This document shows positions 50,801 through 60,150 of a DNA stretch of 64,000 nucleotides, piece by piece. Both the position numbers and the translations under genes were made by a program. Origin of the DNA: JAFMDF01 sp965277445 (GTDB lineage: Bacteria > Bacteroidota > Bacteroidia > Chitinophagales > Saprospiraceae); NCBI GenBank assembly GCA_965277445.1, contig CBDICY010000013.1, forward strand, positions 3,410,001-3,474,000, given 5' to 3'. The stretch's first letter is position 1; the number at the start of each line of letters is the position of its first letter. The notes under the pieces are model-generated. The model was given only the letters and a program-made list of their open reading frames with translations, did no database searches and was not told the DNA's origin.

Positions 50801-53800
50801 ACAAATTCGTAATCTCTTGGATCTTCTTCCATTTGGATAAAAATCGATCCTGTATTTCCCGTACAAGTCGAAGGCGTGGTACTAATTCCTGTAATCGTTG
50901 GTAAATTACAAGCTTCACATTCAGGTATTCTGATACTCGCCATTTCTGTACAACCATTATTATCGGTAATTAGCACTTCATATAACCCTGTATCTAAAGC
51001 AGTTCTATTAACTGAATTATCTGTTCCATCTAAATCTGCCCAATCTACTACATAAGGGCTCGTACCTCCCGTTATGTCTAGTTTGATTCCGCCTGTATCC
51101 GCACAAGCGGCAAAGGCTTCGTACATTAACATTAGGACAGAAGATTCCCCAATAGTAAAGCAAGCTTCGCCCGTCAAACAACCAAAAGCATCTTTTATTT
51201 CTACACAATAATCTCCTACTGGTAATGCGCCGTTTTCAAAAGTATCAATACCATCCGTTATCAGCGTATCCATTGGTAATTGAAAATCATCAGATACATT
51301 CACCGAAAATTGTATACCTCCATCAATGCCATCATTACAAGAAACATCCATCGTATCGGTAATGAGAATGGTCGCAACGCCAACAGGAATTGCCGTCAAT
51401 ACAAAATCAACGGTCGTTTGGCAGCCTAAAGTTGCATCAAAAACAGTTATCGTATAGGCACCAGCCGCTAAGTCCGAACTAATATTTGTTTCACTTGCCC
51501 AAGAGTAAGAATAGTCGCCGCTACCTCCCATTACATTAAGCGTTACGGCTCCATTTGCTTGCTCGCAGGTTGGCGATTGGTCAATGATAGCTTCAGCAGT
51601 TAAAATATTATCTATACCAATAACCACGCTAATTGAACCTTCGCAATCGGCTGTTCCATTTTGATCGGTAAAGGTTACCTCGTAAGTCCCTGCCGCCAAT
51701 TGATTTCGATTATTCCCTACAAAACCATCAGGCCAGGTATAAATATAATTAGCAGGAGATAAAACGACCACTCCCGTTACAGGTGTTTCACAGGTAGACG
51801 CAAAAACCGTTGCTTCCGCTGATGGTGGTGCAGCAGGAATAGTTAAGGTCAAATTGTAGTTACAATCTGTGTTTTCTGGATCAATAATATTGATTTGGTA
51901 CTCCCCTGCTGGTAGATTAACTCTGGTATTAGGTACATTTCCGTCAATTCCTAAGTTGGGTGTCCATTCATACCTATACCTTTTGGCGTTATTGGCAAAA
52001 GTAAAAGCAACTTCCCCGTCAGCCTGTCCACAACTAGCACTAGTAATTAAGGTATCAACTAATGGGCTTTCGCCAATTTCGCCTGTTGGAATAGTGAATG
52101 GGATAATGGTCATACAATTTGGCCTTCCGATAGTCGTAATTATCACATCATAAGTACCCGCAGTTAAGTTCGTTCTGCTATTTGGTGTTTCTCCCATTTG
52201 CCCCGCATTTCCACTCCATTCATACTCAAAATTAGCAGCATCTCCTGCAATGGCTAATGTAATCGCCCCATTGGATTGTCCACAATCCTCTGCAATAATA
52301 GCTGTATTGGTTACTAATTCTGGTGTAAGGCTATTTTCTAATACGGTAATATTGGTTGTTAGCGCACAACTAGTATCTCCTTGTAAGGCAATTTTCACTT
52401 CATAGTCGCCCGCAGGCAAAGCCATTCGAGTATTTTTAGTTGCTCCTTCTTGTCCTAAACTTGGTTCGTATATAAAGGTATAATCTGTGATTGATTCTGC
52501 CAATTCAATGGACACTACCCCATTAGCTTGACCACAATCCGCAGGTAAAATATTGGTGGAAGTTATTAAATCTGATTGAATACCATTAGCTGGTATCGTA
52601 ATATTTAAATTTGTCGCACAAGTTGTATCTCCTTGATAAGCGATCAATACCTCATAGTCTCCAGCAGGCAATGCCATTCTGGTGTTCTTGGTTGCGCCTT
52701 CTTGCCCTAGGTTTGGTGTATATGCAAAAGTATAGTCTTCGATTGACTCTGCTATTTCAATAGATACGCCCCCATTAGATTGACCACAATCTGCTACTAT
52801 AAAAGTCGTATCTATAAGCGTCGCAGGCGAACAAGTACAAGTATCTAAGTTAACCGTCAAAGGAAACACACAACCACTTCCACCAGTAATACTTACTTCG
52901 TAAGTTCCCCCTGATAAATTTATTCTATCTCTATCATTTTGAATACCAGGTAGATCTGCCCAATCAAAGACAAAAGGCGTAACTCCTCCTTGTACCGTTA
53001 GGTTAACTCCATAGTTATTTTCACAATCTCCATTTGTCGAGAGACCAACGGCTAGTGGACTTGGCGTTTTAATCTCAAAGGTGGCATTACCTGCTAAACA
53101 ACCATTACCATCTCTAAGATGAATTTCATAATTCCCTGCTGGCAATTGCCCATTTTCATAAATAAATTGACCGTCTGTAATAATCGTATCGACAGGAAAT
53201 CTAAAACCATTTTCATAAATAATTTCAAAATCAATCGATCCATTATTATCACCCGAACAGACTAGATTAGTAGTATCCGTAATGGTGATCGCTCCTTGAT
53301 GAATTTGATTGTCTAGCACAAACAAATAAGGCGTAGTGCATCCCGTGATTGTATCTGTAATAAGAATGTCATAAGCACCACTAGCTAAATTTAGTTGGGA
53401 CAAATTTCCATCTAAAAAAGAAGATTTATAGCCACCACTACCACCTGAGACATCTAAAGCAATAACACCATTATTATTCAAGCAGGTCGGCGTATTAAAA
53501 ACGGTATGACTAACTATCAATGGGCTAGTCGCTTCCATATTAATAGTGACTAGATTAGTGCAGTTTGGAGCATTCGGGTCCGTAACGGTAATAATATATC
53601 TACCTTCCGATAAATCATTTCGATTAGCTCCTGTTGCTCCGTCATTCCAAGTATAGGTGTAGGTATTAGGTGTTAAAGTAACCATTCCGTTAGACACCCC
53701 ACAAGTGGCATCTGTTTTGGTAAAGTTAGCAATCGGTCCATCTGAATTCCCTACCGTAACAAGTACTGTTTCAAAGCATTCATTGCTCACTTTGTCTACT

Positions 53801-56800
53801 ATCTGTACAAAGTAACTTGCTGCTGGTAAGTTGATACGGCTATTAACAGTTTCCCCAACTTCTCCCACATTCGGAGACCAATTAAAGTTATAATCGTCCA
53901 CATTACCGACAATATTAATAGTCGCGCGCCCGATTTCTTCATTACAGTTCGTATTTTCTACAATAATATTTTCAATAATTGGTGGCGTACAAGCAGGACA
54001 TTCTTGACGAAGAATAGTTACATTTAAAGTATCTACACAACCAGTAGGACTACTGACTACTAATTGATGAAACCCTTCCGTTAAAAATACAGATACGCCG
54101 ACTGGCGTTAACCTAGTGTCATAGCCTAAGAAGGATCGAATACCACTAGATGGAAAAGTAATCTCCATACGGCTATAATTCCCTCCAATATGCCCGCCTT
54201 CTATAATAAGTGCTTCTTGCAAAATCGTCCAATTACCTCCTTCATCCCAGACATTCATGGAGTCTACTAACTCAGTAATCGAAGATACCGTTCCACTATA
54301 AGTCACGCCGTCCACAATCCAAGAATCAACTCGAATTGCTCCATTAGTGTTACTAATTTGAGCATAGGTATAAATACAAACTTGTTGAAAATCACAGATG
54401 GCAAAACGAGTAGAATCTACGACAACGCCATTATCCATCACCACGTAGTCTTCTAAATCTGAGCCATTGTATTCGTTAAAACAATAGAAAATAGTGCTAT
54501 CACAATCTGGCATTAGTAAAGTCAAATCTTGTGTTCCTACTTCTATGATGCAGTTACCTGGCTCGCAGTTCGTATTCAAGGTAAATTCTCCTTCATTGGA
54601 AGAACTAAAATCGTAATTACAAGTAGCTCCATCAATCGTACAAGTAAAATCTATAGTACTAGTAGTGGCCACCATTGCCATATAAGTACTATCGCAAGAC
54701 AAAGTACCTACGTTTACATCAAATTGAAAGCTAGCTGTTTCATTTTGTCCTAGTCCTGTTGGTAATAATAAATTAAAAACATCTAGTCCTTCATTATTTT
54801 TAATGGTTGGCTCGGAGGGTATCCAATTATTAGGGGCAGTAGCTTGAATAGAATTCGCCACATAGGTAAATGCTTTCGGAAGTTCCACTTCAATTTTATC
54901 TACCGCAGATACATTATTTCCAATGTTCTTAACTTGAACTTGAAAAGTAGCCGATTGATTGGAATTTAAAACTGCTGTACTTCCAAATTCAATTTCAAAA
55001 TTTCTAGCCACACTAGGATCTGCTTGAAAAATAATGGGGTTTGTTTCTGCAAAAGCACTATTTGTCGGCGTACCACAAGTAGTTACTCCTTGAAAACTAT
55101 AGCGGTTCAATTCTCCATTTTGGTAGGTACAATTGGTAATAAAACGATATTTAATTTTGAATTCACTTGAATCGGGAACGTTGATAGAAAAACCTGGTAG
55201 ACCATTCGTATGCAAAAAGGTGCTTAAGTGCTCAAAGTCATCGTATTGATAAATACGACCTTGTGTATTATCTCCTAGGAAATTAGGTTCTGTTGCAATT
55301 GATTGAAAGTCAGCATTGGAAGGGTAGCTAAATTCAATGCTGCTTGGCACTAAAGTAGCGCCCGTAGGTAAAATGATTTGAGATTGAATATCAAAGGTAT
55401 TGCCTGCTTCTTCATTTCTCACTAAAATCACCATCGTACTCGTATCACATAATACACCGCTAATTGTCGATTCAGTCTCTTGGAAACTAGCAGATAATAA
55501 GGGTTCTAAGGTGCTCGCTTTTAACAAAAGGGTCACTTCCTCACAAGGCGCATATAAATCAGGCGTCCAATTCGGATTATCACTAGCTATACAATTCCAA
55601 CCTAATTTTGCTAACACATTATTTTCTCCACAGCTATTCATTCTTGCTGTAATACGGAATGTATTACAAATATCGGCAGGATCAACGTTAGTACCTCTTT
55701 TGCTTAAACCTGTAGTAAAAGCAAAAGTGCTAGTATCTACGCTAGAAATTTGTAAAACCAAGGTGTCTATTACATTTGGGAAGCTTATATTTTCAATAAA
55801 TAAAATTTCCGCATCTCCAATATTTTTTTCTAGTTGGATAAACGTCACACCTGCGTCCGAATCAAAAGAAGTATTGCAATGTTCTATCTCCCATTGAATA
55901 AGGGCTTCACCAGATTGTACCTCCCCGGTTATAGCTTCAAGAGAAAAAGTTGGTGGTTCCTGGTATTGGAAAAAGCGTTTATCAAATATTTCTTTTATTT
56001 CAACACAAGATTCATTTCCTTCAAAATTAGCATAAGCCCGATTCTGGTAATTTACTTTCGCTTCTATTTCATATAAATCATCGTTGGTGCTACTACCAAA
56101 TTGGGAAGAACAGGAAGGCGTTAAGTTAACCCGAAATTGGAAAACTTGATTACTTCCTGCAATCGTGCTAGCTGTGCTCAAAAATCTAAAACCTGTTTTA
56201 TATAATCCAGGTTCTGATTCCGCTAAATTCGGTAGTGGAAACCATTGGCTTCCTTGAATGCGATATTCTACTGATAAATCTTCAAAAGCAGTTAAAATTT
56301 CAGGATCATAGGTGAATTTAATGGAATCTATCCTTACGGCTTGCCGATGTTCCTCCCCAAAAAATTCCCGCATGGCATTCGCATTAATACTTTTCGAGAT
56401 CGTGTATTGTAAATTAGCAGAGGCACAACCATTTGGATAAGCGGAATTGCTAGGGCCAGAAAAATTAGCCGTTAATTTAGCTAAGCGAAATAATTCTCCA
56501 AAAGAATCACAATTATCAAATGATTGACCGTCTATAGTAGCATATCCTCGACCTCTTAGATTAGGGATTTTTTTAAAAGTATTAGACGGAATGGGTGCAT
56601 CTGGATTGATGGCAAAATGCCCTTCAAAATTAATTTGATCCCCCATTGTCAAGGAAATGCCGTCCAAGCAACTACTCAAATCAAAATACATGGTTTTATT
56701 ACTACCTAAAATTTCGACGAAAAAAGCAGTTGTATCCAAAACACAAGTTCTGGTATTGCCACCAGATTGAATCGTAACTGTCGCAAAATTGAATAAAAAG

Positions 56801-59049
56801 GAGGTTGCCTCTGAATCACTTTCATCGGCATTGCCATAGTTAATGGCTAAACCTACGCTATCCGTCAAGGTTTGGTTCCCAACAATATTCGTCATTTTCA
56901 TTAACACAGAATCACAACTTAAGGCTACTTTTTTATTGGCTAAAGCTGGATCAAAAGGCGTGGAGAAATTAGCATCTGTAAAGCCAAAAGTGCTTCGTTC
57001 CACCGAAAAATCAGTCGTTTGTAAACCTGTTTCACATACAAATTCTGCACAAGGCGCTCCTGCCGCATGCAAAACGGCCCCTTCCAATATGCCACAATAC
57101 CAAATATGGCTACAAGTACATTCTGGACAGAAATAGGAAATCTCTACAGGAAAAGAAGTTGGGCCAACGGGCGCACATTGCGTTTCAAAGACAAAATTTA
57201 ATTGATAATCATTATTTAAATTTAATACAGAAGCATCAAAAGTCATCACCGATTCGCCATCATTATTGATAGCTGTTGGAAAATAGCGCGTTGTATCTTG
57301 TTGAATGCTTGTCTGATTAGACAAAATCATACCATCAGGAATCGTAATAGAGACTCTAACCTCATCATTGCCTTCGCAGCTTCGATTAAAATTAGACATT
57401 CGACGTTCCCCACTATAAATAACGGTAAATTGATCTTGGTCATTGAATGCATCAGGATCGGTACAAACTTCTCTTGTCGAGCCAGAATTGGAACTGCGGT
57501 AAAAATTATCAAAAAGGGTTTCATCGCTAATACCACAGGCATTTGTATATTCAATTTTACCATCAAAATTCCCTCTAAAATCATTATCACAATCATTCTC
57601 AATATCAAATTGGTTACCTATGGAACAATCAATGCCATAAGTAGCCGTAATCGTAAAACCTTGACCGATACGCAGATCATCAAAAAATCCATCTCCATCC
57701 ACATCCTCTAAACCTCCTACTCCATCTGGATCTGTAGCAAAAGCAGGGTTATCATTAAGGACAACCAGACCATTCGGTGCATTAATCGTCATGCCATTAC
57801 CAATAGTTAAAGTCGTAATTTGGTAACCTTGATCCGCCGATAAAAATTCCGATCCAACCGCAAAACCTACTCCTGCTGAAATATTGGTAATCGCGCCAAA
57901 ATCTTTATCAAATTCAAATCCATTATTAGCGACCGTAATAGACAAACTTCCATCGTCACAATATCCTGCATCTACCGTCAATCCATTATCATGCGAGAAT
58001 CCTATCAGCGCCTCTCCTCTGCCAATTGGCAAATTAGCAGATTTAATTTCTTCTTGGCAAGCAACTATATTACAGCCCCAACTTACTTGATGGGTCGTAC
58101 CCAAATTACTGTCTCCACCATTTCCACAACTGGTTAATAGAATGACTTCTTCAATTGTTAAAATCTCATCTACATCAAACAATAAATCGTTATTGCCTGC
58201 TTGACCTGCTTCTTTAGTATTTCCCAGAAAAGATGCCCCAGTAATACTCACACGAATCAATGTATCTCTATTATTAATCGTTTCTTTAGCAAAGTTGATA
58301 GGAATTCCATTTACCAATATCATTTGATAAGACATCCCTTCTTCTTGCTGGACTTCATAGTCAAATGCCTCTAAGTAACTATTTAAACCACTATTAGAAA
58401 CAGTAAGTGTCCTACGAATTTCCATCCCAATACCAAAAGGATCTGGCAACTCCGTAATGTCCAAATTTAAATTAGGCGTAGCAATCACATCTTTATATTC
58501 CACCCCATCAAAAGATTCTGAAAAAGGAGTGCCATTTAATTGATAATCAATTTGCCAAGTATCGAAGACTTGTAAATTATTGGTACTCAAAGTATCTAAA
58601 ATGCCACAAGCTGTTTTTACAGAAAAGGCAATACTAACAGCAGATAAATCGGTAGGATCTATAATTGGTAAGGAAAAAATCGGTTGGTTGAGATTGCTGC
58701 TATCTGAAACTGCTACCCCTGTAGTCGTAGCAGCAGTATTTAAACTCGCAAACTCAACGCCAGAGAATAAGTTCAAAGTTGCGGTAATATTTGTTCGAGG
58801 ATTAATCTCCGTTCCAGCAATCGTAAAGACAACAGTTTGTTCATCGGCGCCGCCGCATACAACTAACTGGTCTAACAGGACAGATTCGGCTTCTAAAGAA
58901 AGGGTCAGATTAGACTGCCCATGTGCGGTAAAAGTAGTAAAAATTAACAGTAATCCTACCACCATTAGTTTACCCAATACTCTTCCTATAACCTCCAAAG
59001 ACACTTGGGGGAAATCGTGATTAAGTTTTGGGAAGATTTGGTTATACAT
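47854..59049 (-). CDS. Giant T9SS-sorted cell-surface adhesin (SprB-like)
   Basis: A 3731-aa surface protein. The signal peptide lies inside a longer N-region: GKLMVVGLLLIFTTFTAHGQ, near 26-45. The first 1500 residues are a series of cysteine-bearing beta-sandwich domains of the DUF11/conserved-repeat type. From about 1600 to 2900 lie SprB-like repeats of about 75-90 residues (CGxxNGxVxL...YxYTWxDG...NRxxLxxGxYxVxVxD). Two adjacent copies share the motif GATKNTRMALPAGDYEV. After about 3040 there are PKD-like repeats with DTFCTTTMELAG-type starts and EICDD/VVCDE motifs. A bacterial Ig domain (ANDDRDTTDKGVPIILDLKDN) and the type-B sorting domain (AVSPNRDGENDMFY, IYNRWGNIVYQ, TFEGFLELHR) close it. 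It is first in the module with PorP/SprF. It probably mediates adhesion or gliding; the function is inferred from SprB. Confidence 0.9.
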   Translation of the reverse strand: MYNQIFPKLNHDFPQVSLEVIGRVLGKLMVVGLLLIFTTFTAHGQSNLTLSLEAESVLLDQLVVCGGADEQTVVFTIAGTEINPRTNITATLNLFSGVEFASLNTAATTTGVAVSDSSNLNQPIFSLPIIDPTDLSAVSIAFSVKTACGILDTLSTNNLQVFDTWQIDYQLNGTPFSESFDGVEYKDVIATPNLNLDITELPDPFGIGMEIRRTLTVSNSGLNSYLEAFDYEVQQEEGMSYQMILVNGIPINFAKETINNRDTLIRVSITGASFLGNTKEAGQAGNNDLLFDVDEILTIEEVILLTSCGNGGDSNLGTTHQVSWGCNIVACQEEIKSANLPIGRGEALIGFSHDNGLTVDAGYCDDGSLSITVANNGFEFDKDFGAITNISAGVGFAVGSEFLSADQGYQITTLTIGNGMTINAPNGLVVLNDNPAFATDPDGVGGLEDVDGDGFFDDLRIGQGFTITATYGIDCSIGNQFDIENDCDNDFRGNFDGKIEYTNACGISDETLFDNFYRSSNSGSTREVCTDPDAFNDQDQFTVIYSGERRMSNFNRSCEGNDEVRVSITIPDGMILSNQTSIQQDTTRYFPTAINNDGESVMTFDASVLNLNNDYQLNFVFETQCAPVGPTSFPVEISYFCPECTCSHIWYCGILEGAVLHAAGAPCAEFVCETGLQTTDFSVERSTFGFTDANFSTPFDPALANKKVALSCDSVLMKMTNIVGNQTLTDSVGLAINYGNADESDSEATSFLFNFATVTIQSGGNTRTCVLDTTAFFVEILGSNKTMYFDLSSCLDGISLTMGDQINFEGHFAINPDAPIPSNTFKKIPNLRGRGYATIDGQSFDNCDSFGELFRLAKLTANFSGPSNSAYPNGCASANLQYTISKSINANAMREFFGEEHRQAVRIDSIKFTYDPEILTAFEDLSVEYRIQGSQWFPLPNLAESEPGLYKTGFRFLSTASTIAGSNQVFQFRVNLTPSCSSQFGSSTNDDLYEIEAKVNYQNRAYANFEGNESCVEIKEIFDKRFFQYQEPPTFSLEAITGEVQSGEALIQWEIEHCNTSFDSDAGVTFIQLEKNIGDAEILFIENISFPNVIDTLVLQISSVDTSTFAFTTGLSKRGTNVDPADICNTFRITARMNSCGENNVLAKLGWNCIASDNPNWTPDLYAPCEEVTLLLKASTLEPLLSASFQETESTISGVLCDTSTMVILVRNEEAGNTFDIQSQIILPTGATLVPSSIEFSYPSNADFQSIATEPNFLGDNTQGRIYQYDDFEHLSTFLHTNGLPGFSINVPDSSEFKIKYRFITNCTYQNGELNRYSFQGVTTCGTPTNSAFAETNPIIFQADPSVARNFEIEFGSTAVLNSNQSATFQVQVKNIGNNVSAVDKIEVELPKAFTYVANSIQATAPNNWIPSEPTIKNNEGLDVFNLLLPTGLGQNETASFQFDVNVGTLSCDSTYMAMVATTSTIDFTCTIDGATCNYDFSSSNEGEFTLNTNCEPGNCIIEVGTQDLTLLMPDCDSTIFYCFNEYNGSDLEDYVVMDNGVVVDSTRFAICDFQQVCIYTYAQISNTNGAIRVDSWIVDGVTYSGTVSSITELVDSMNVWDEGGNWTILQEALIIEGGHIGGNYSRMEITFPSSGIRSFLGYDTRLTPVGVSVFLTEGFHQLVVSSPTGCVDTLNVTILRQECPACTPPIIENIIVENTNCNEEIGRATINIVGNVDDYNFNWSPNVGEVGETVNSRINLPAASYFVQIVDKVSNECFETVLVTVGNSDGPIANFTKTDATCGVSNGMVTLTPNTYTYTWNDGATGANRNDLSEGRYIITVTDPNAPNCTNLVTINMEATSPLIVSHTVFNTPTCLNNNGVIALDVSGGSGGYKSSFLDGNLSQLNLASGAYDILITDTITGCTTPYLFVLDNQIHQGAITITDTTNLVCSGDNNGSIDFEIIYENGFRFPVDTIITDGQFIYENGQLPAGNYEIHLRDGNGCLAGNATFEIKTPSPLAVGLSTNGDCENNYGVNLTVQGGVTPFVFDWADLPGIQNDRDRINLSGGTYEVSITGGSGCVFPLTVNLDTCTCSPATLIDTTFIVADCGQSNGGVSIEIAESIEDYTFAYTPNLGQEGATKNTRMALPAGDYEVLIAYQGDTTCATNLNITIPANGIQSDLITSTNILPADCGQANGVVSIELAESITDYTFIYEPSLGQEGATKNTRMALPAGDYEVKIALQGDTSCALTTNITVLENSLTPELVTNTAIIAEDCGQSNGAITLAIAGDAANFEYEWSGNAGQMGETPNSRTNLTAGTYDVIITTIGRPNCMTIIPFTIPTGEIGESPLVDTLITSASCGQADGEVAFTFANNAKRYRYEWTPNLGIDGNVPNTRVNLPAGEYQINIIDPENTDCNYNLTLTIPAAPPSAEATVFASTCETPVTGVVVLSPANYIYTWPDGFVGNNRNQLAAGTYEVTFTDQNGTADCEGSISVVIGIDNILTAEAIIDQSPTCEQANGAVTLNVMGGSGDYSYSWASETNISSDLAAGAYTITVFDATLGCQTTVDFVLTAIPVGVATILITDTMDVSCNDGIDGGIQFSVNVSDDFQLPMDTLITDGIDTFENGALPVGDYCVEIKDAFGCLTGEACFTIGESSVLMLMYEAFAACADTGGIKLDITGGTSPYVVDWADLDGTDNSVNRTALDTGLYEVLITDNNGCTEMASIRIPECEACNLPTITGISTTPSTCTGNTGSIFIQMEEDPRDYEFVYMPDLGRPFVTGNIRASMPVGKYRILIVYKPNPTCIMEVEAEVVEKNFDDLVPITSPSECGLATGRVLLIPNSNTYTWADGFIGNERSELSSGFYQVRVRDEEFDCETTIVVVVDEDNLLQAKVAVTTPPTCGNADGAVAVSMNGGSGDYTYDWQGGLPTRTNLASGTYSLLVTDNRTGCKTPVVFTLVNAVDELAVIAIEEMIPASCPLVADGEVMFTADVAALSTTVLDTIISNGFTNFKNGQLPQGDYCLSIVDTMGCVYGQGCFTIDAPDFISISTTIIPQCDEGGSITVDVEGGTPPFTFDWEDTEGFADQAVRTGLPAGFYNLTVTDDNDCQTVINTLQVTVCEPCPLVIGRDTINYNISDCSGTQDICLDYDFDVRNPYIVTLNGAEIDLFDINACDTDTIETYSPETLFGQGRIGTYTITAWPVNDTSFSGNFNTLEELIVQMNTWDPEGNWQFSEEGTLITGGASGSTYGQIDATVEGTPITSFLSHETNIIKRGISTELPTGVHEVMIQDPITFCEDTLIIAIACTQTDTMSVVTAPGQLDTFCTTTMELAGALDTVIIGCIGAGHVTASITEETCVIIEGVGVGLDTVCIIVCDEFGICDTTVFETEVHYDMIEDTIDVQTTNTFCLDTLGFSFEGNIVSMTEVCQDGKGGLAEYEFDLANFCITYTGKILGEEMTCIEICDDLGICDTLDFFLAVKNNPPDLIVDTIFVGETILYCFDSIIFPEEITFFENECEEESGENVDFFLDPITYCVEIRGIEIGREKACVVVCDEDNNCDTAFFEIEVIEFGELPIANDDRDTTDKGVPIILDLKDNDVPFGVGEDGLNILDKPMFGRAIVNLDGSVTYFGDEFCEREDEFTYTLCNSNGCDTATVTIYLACVDIVIFTAVSPNRDGENDMFYIAGIEEFPQSELRIYNRWGNIVYQVRNYQNDWMGTWKNNQELPDGTYFYQLELNEPNDNRTFEGFLELHR

Positions 59050-59529
59050 AAATCTTTTCTTTTGTAATCGGTGTTTGTTTTTTGCTTTTTTTCTTGTATT
59101 TAACTTAGCGTTTATTTTTAAATATATTTTTAATTAATTTATATTTAACTATTTTACAATGTATTATAAATTAAGTAGTTATACATTTAGTAAATAATTG
59201 CTTTCTTATTATCATAACTTTAAAAGGCGGCAAAAATCAAACCAAAAAAGGACATATATAAATTACGTTACACGTATGTCGGGAAGTGGCAGAATTAAGT
59301 AATGAGTGTTTTGGGAGGAGGTTAGTTTAGAATATTATTTTTTGGAAGAACTTATTAATTATTAAAGGTAAGATTGGATGGAATGGATCGTACAGGATAA
59401 TGGGCGGTTTTTGTCAAAATCTCTCTTTGACCATTGATGTTCTATCATAGCCGCTTTTTGATAGTCAATCTCTCTGGAAGCGACCAAAATAAAGGTGTCG
59501 CACAAGCATCTAATCAGCTTAAGTTAAAA
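59050..59529. other. AT-rich region upstream of the giant adhesin gene
   Basis: No ORF. The first 160 nt next to the adhesin start are extremely AT-rich and could hold its promoter, although no clear TAnnTTTG was found on the minus strand. The rest is unremarkable. Confidence 0.35.
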
Positions 59530-59581
59530 CAAGTTGAAAACTTGAAAGATATTGTTTGGAAGATACAATCTTCCAAAATCG
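59530..59581. repeat. 52-nt double-hairpin element, copy A
   Basis: Hairpin 1 is CAAGTT-GAA-AACTTG (59530-59544). A 10-nt spacer AAAGATATTG follows. Hairpin 2 is TTTGGAAGAT-ACA-ATCTTCCAAA (59555-59577), then ATCG. All pairs are perfect. It has exactly the length and layout of copies B and C. Confidence 0.8.
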
Positions 59582-59708
59582 GTAGCTTGCTAAGCTTAGA
59601 TTATCATTGAAAAAAAACAGCCATTTGCCTAATAAAAACAAACGACTCCGAGTAAACTTAAAACATCTGGTTTTCTATACTTTTTATCCGCTATCATATA
59701 TAGGAAAA

Positions 59709-59737
59709 GCGGTAAGGAAGCATTCACTCCTTACCGC
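59709..59737. terminator. Terminator-like hairpin, module 1
   Basis: GCGGTAAGGA (59709-59718) and TCCTTACCGC (59728-59737) form a perfect 10-bp stem with A4 before and T5 after. It closely resembles the hairpin at 60151-60179. A right half only (CTCCTTACC) also occurs near 59839. Confidence 0.75.
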
Positions 59738-59751
59738 TTTTTATATTTCTA

Positions 59752-59803
59752 CACGTTGAAAACGTGAACGATATTTGTTTTAAGAAACATTCTTAAAACA
59801 TCG
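59752..59803. repeat. 52-nt double-hairpin element, copy B
   Basis: Hairpin 1 is CACGTT-GAA-AACGTG (59752-59766), spacer AACGATATTT, hairpin 2 GTTTTAAGAA-ACA-TTCTTAAAAC (59777-59799), then ATCG. Compared with copies A and C the stem bases differ but pairing is kept. Confidence 0.8.
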
Positions 59804-59863
59804 ACACAACGTTTATTCTTCAGGCATCGGGTACTAGACTCCTTACCTCTTTTTATAGTTCTA

Positions 59864-59915
59864 CATGTTGAAAACATGGACGATATTCGTGTTAAGATGC
59901 AATCTTAACACATCG
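59864..59915. repeat. 52-nt double-hairpin element, copy C
   Basis: Hairpin 1 is CATGTT-GAA-AACATG (59864-59878), spacer GACGATATTC, hairpin 2 GTGTTAAGAT-GCA-ATCTTAACAC (59889-59911), then ATCG. Decayed half-copies of the hairpin-2 right arm (CTTAAAACATCTGG, CTTAAGACATCTGG) follow near 59940-59973, and one lies near 59657. Confidence 0.8.
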
Positions 59916-59974
59916 CTCAGCTTAAAATATCAACGATAATCTTAAGACATCTGGGTAAACTTAAAACATCTGGT

Positions 59975-60145
59975 GTGTCGATTGATTATTTGATTGGGGA
60001 TGGAAAACTAGCGCAGTATGATAAGGATGTGCTAAAACACATTGAAGATATTCAAGCATTGGATAAAGATACTCGTAGCAAGCTCTTTTTCTTGATTGAT
60101 AATGTGGTGCAGAACTTTAAAACCAGACAAGCTTTTGCTCAATAA
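59975..60145 (+). pseudogene. C-terminal remnant of an XRE-family regulator
   Basis: A frame of 56 codons ending TAA at 60143-60145 reads VSIDYLIGDGKLAQYDKDVL, then IEDIQALDKDTRSKLFFLIDN and a final VVQNFKTRQAFAQ. I recognise this as the C-terminal half of short HTH XRE regulators of Bacteroidota, after their helix-turn-helix. The N-terminal DNA-binding half is absent. Upstream, the reading frame runs into the repeat words CTTAAAACATCTGG. It is followed directly by a terminator hairpin, so the 3' end is intact. It appears to have lost its 5' half by rearrangement. Confidence 0.7.
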
Positions 60146-60150
60146 AAAAA

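Noticed and set aside
59530..59915. CRISPR array
   Set aside because: The three repeats are hairpins with unequal spacing (170 and 60 nt) and variable sequence, without spacers of equal length or cas genes.
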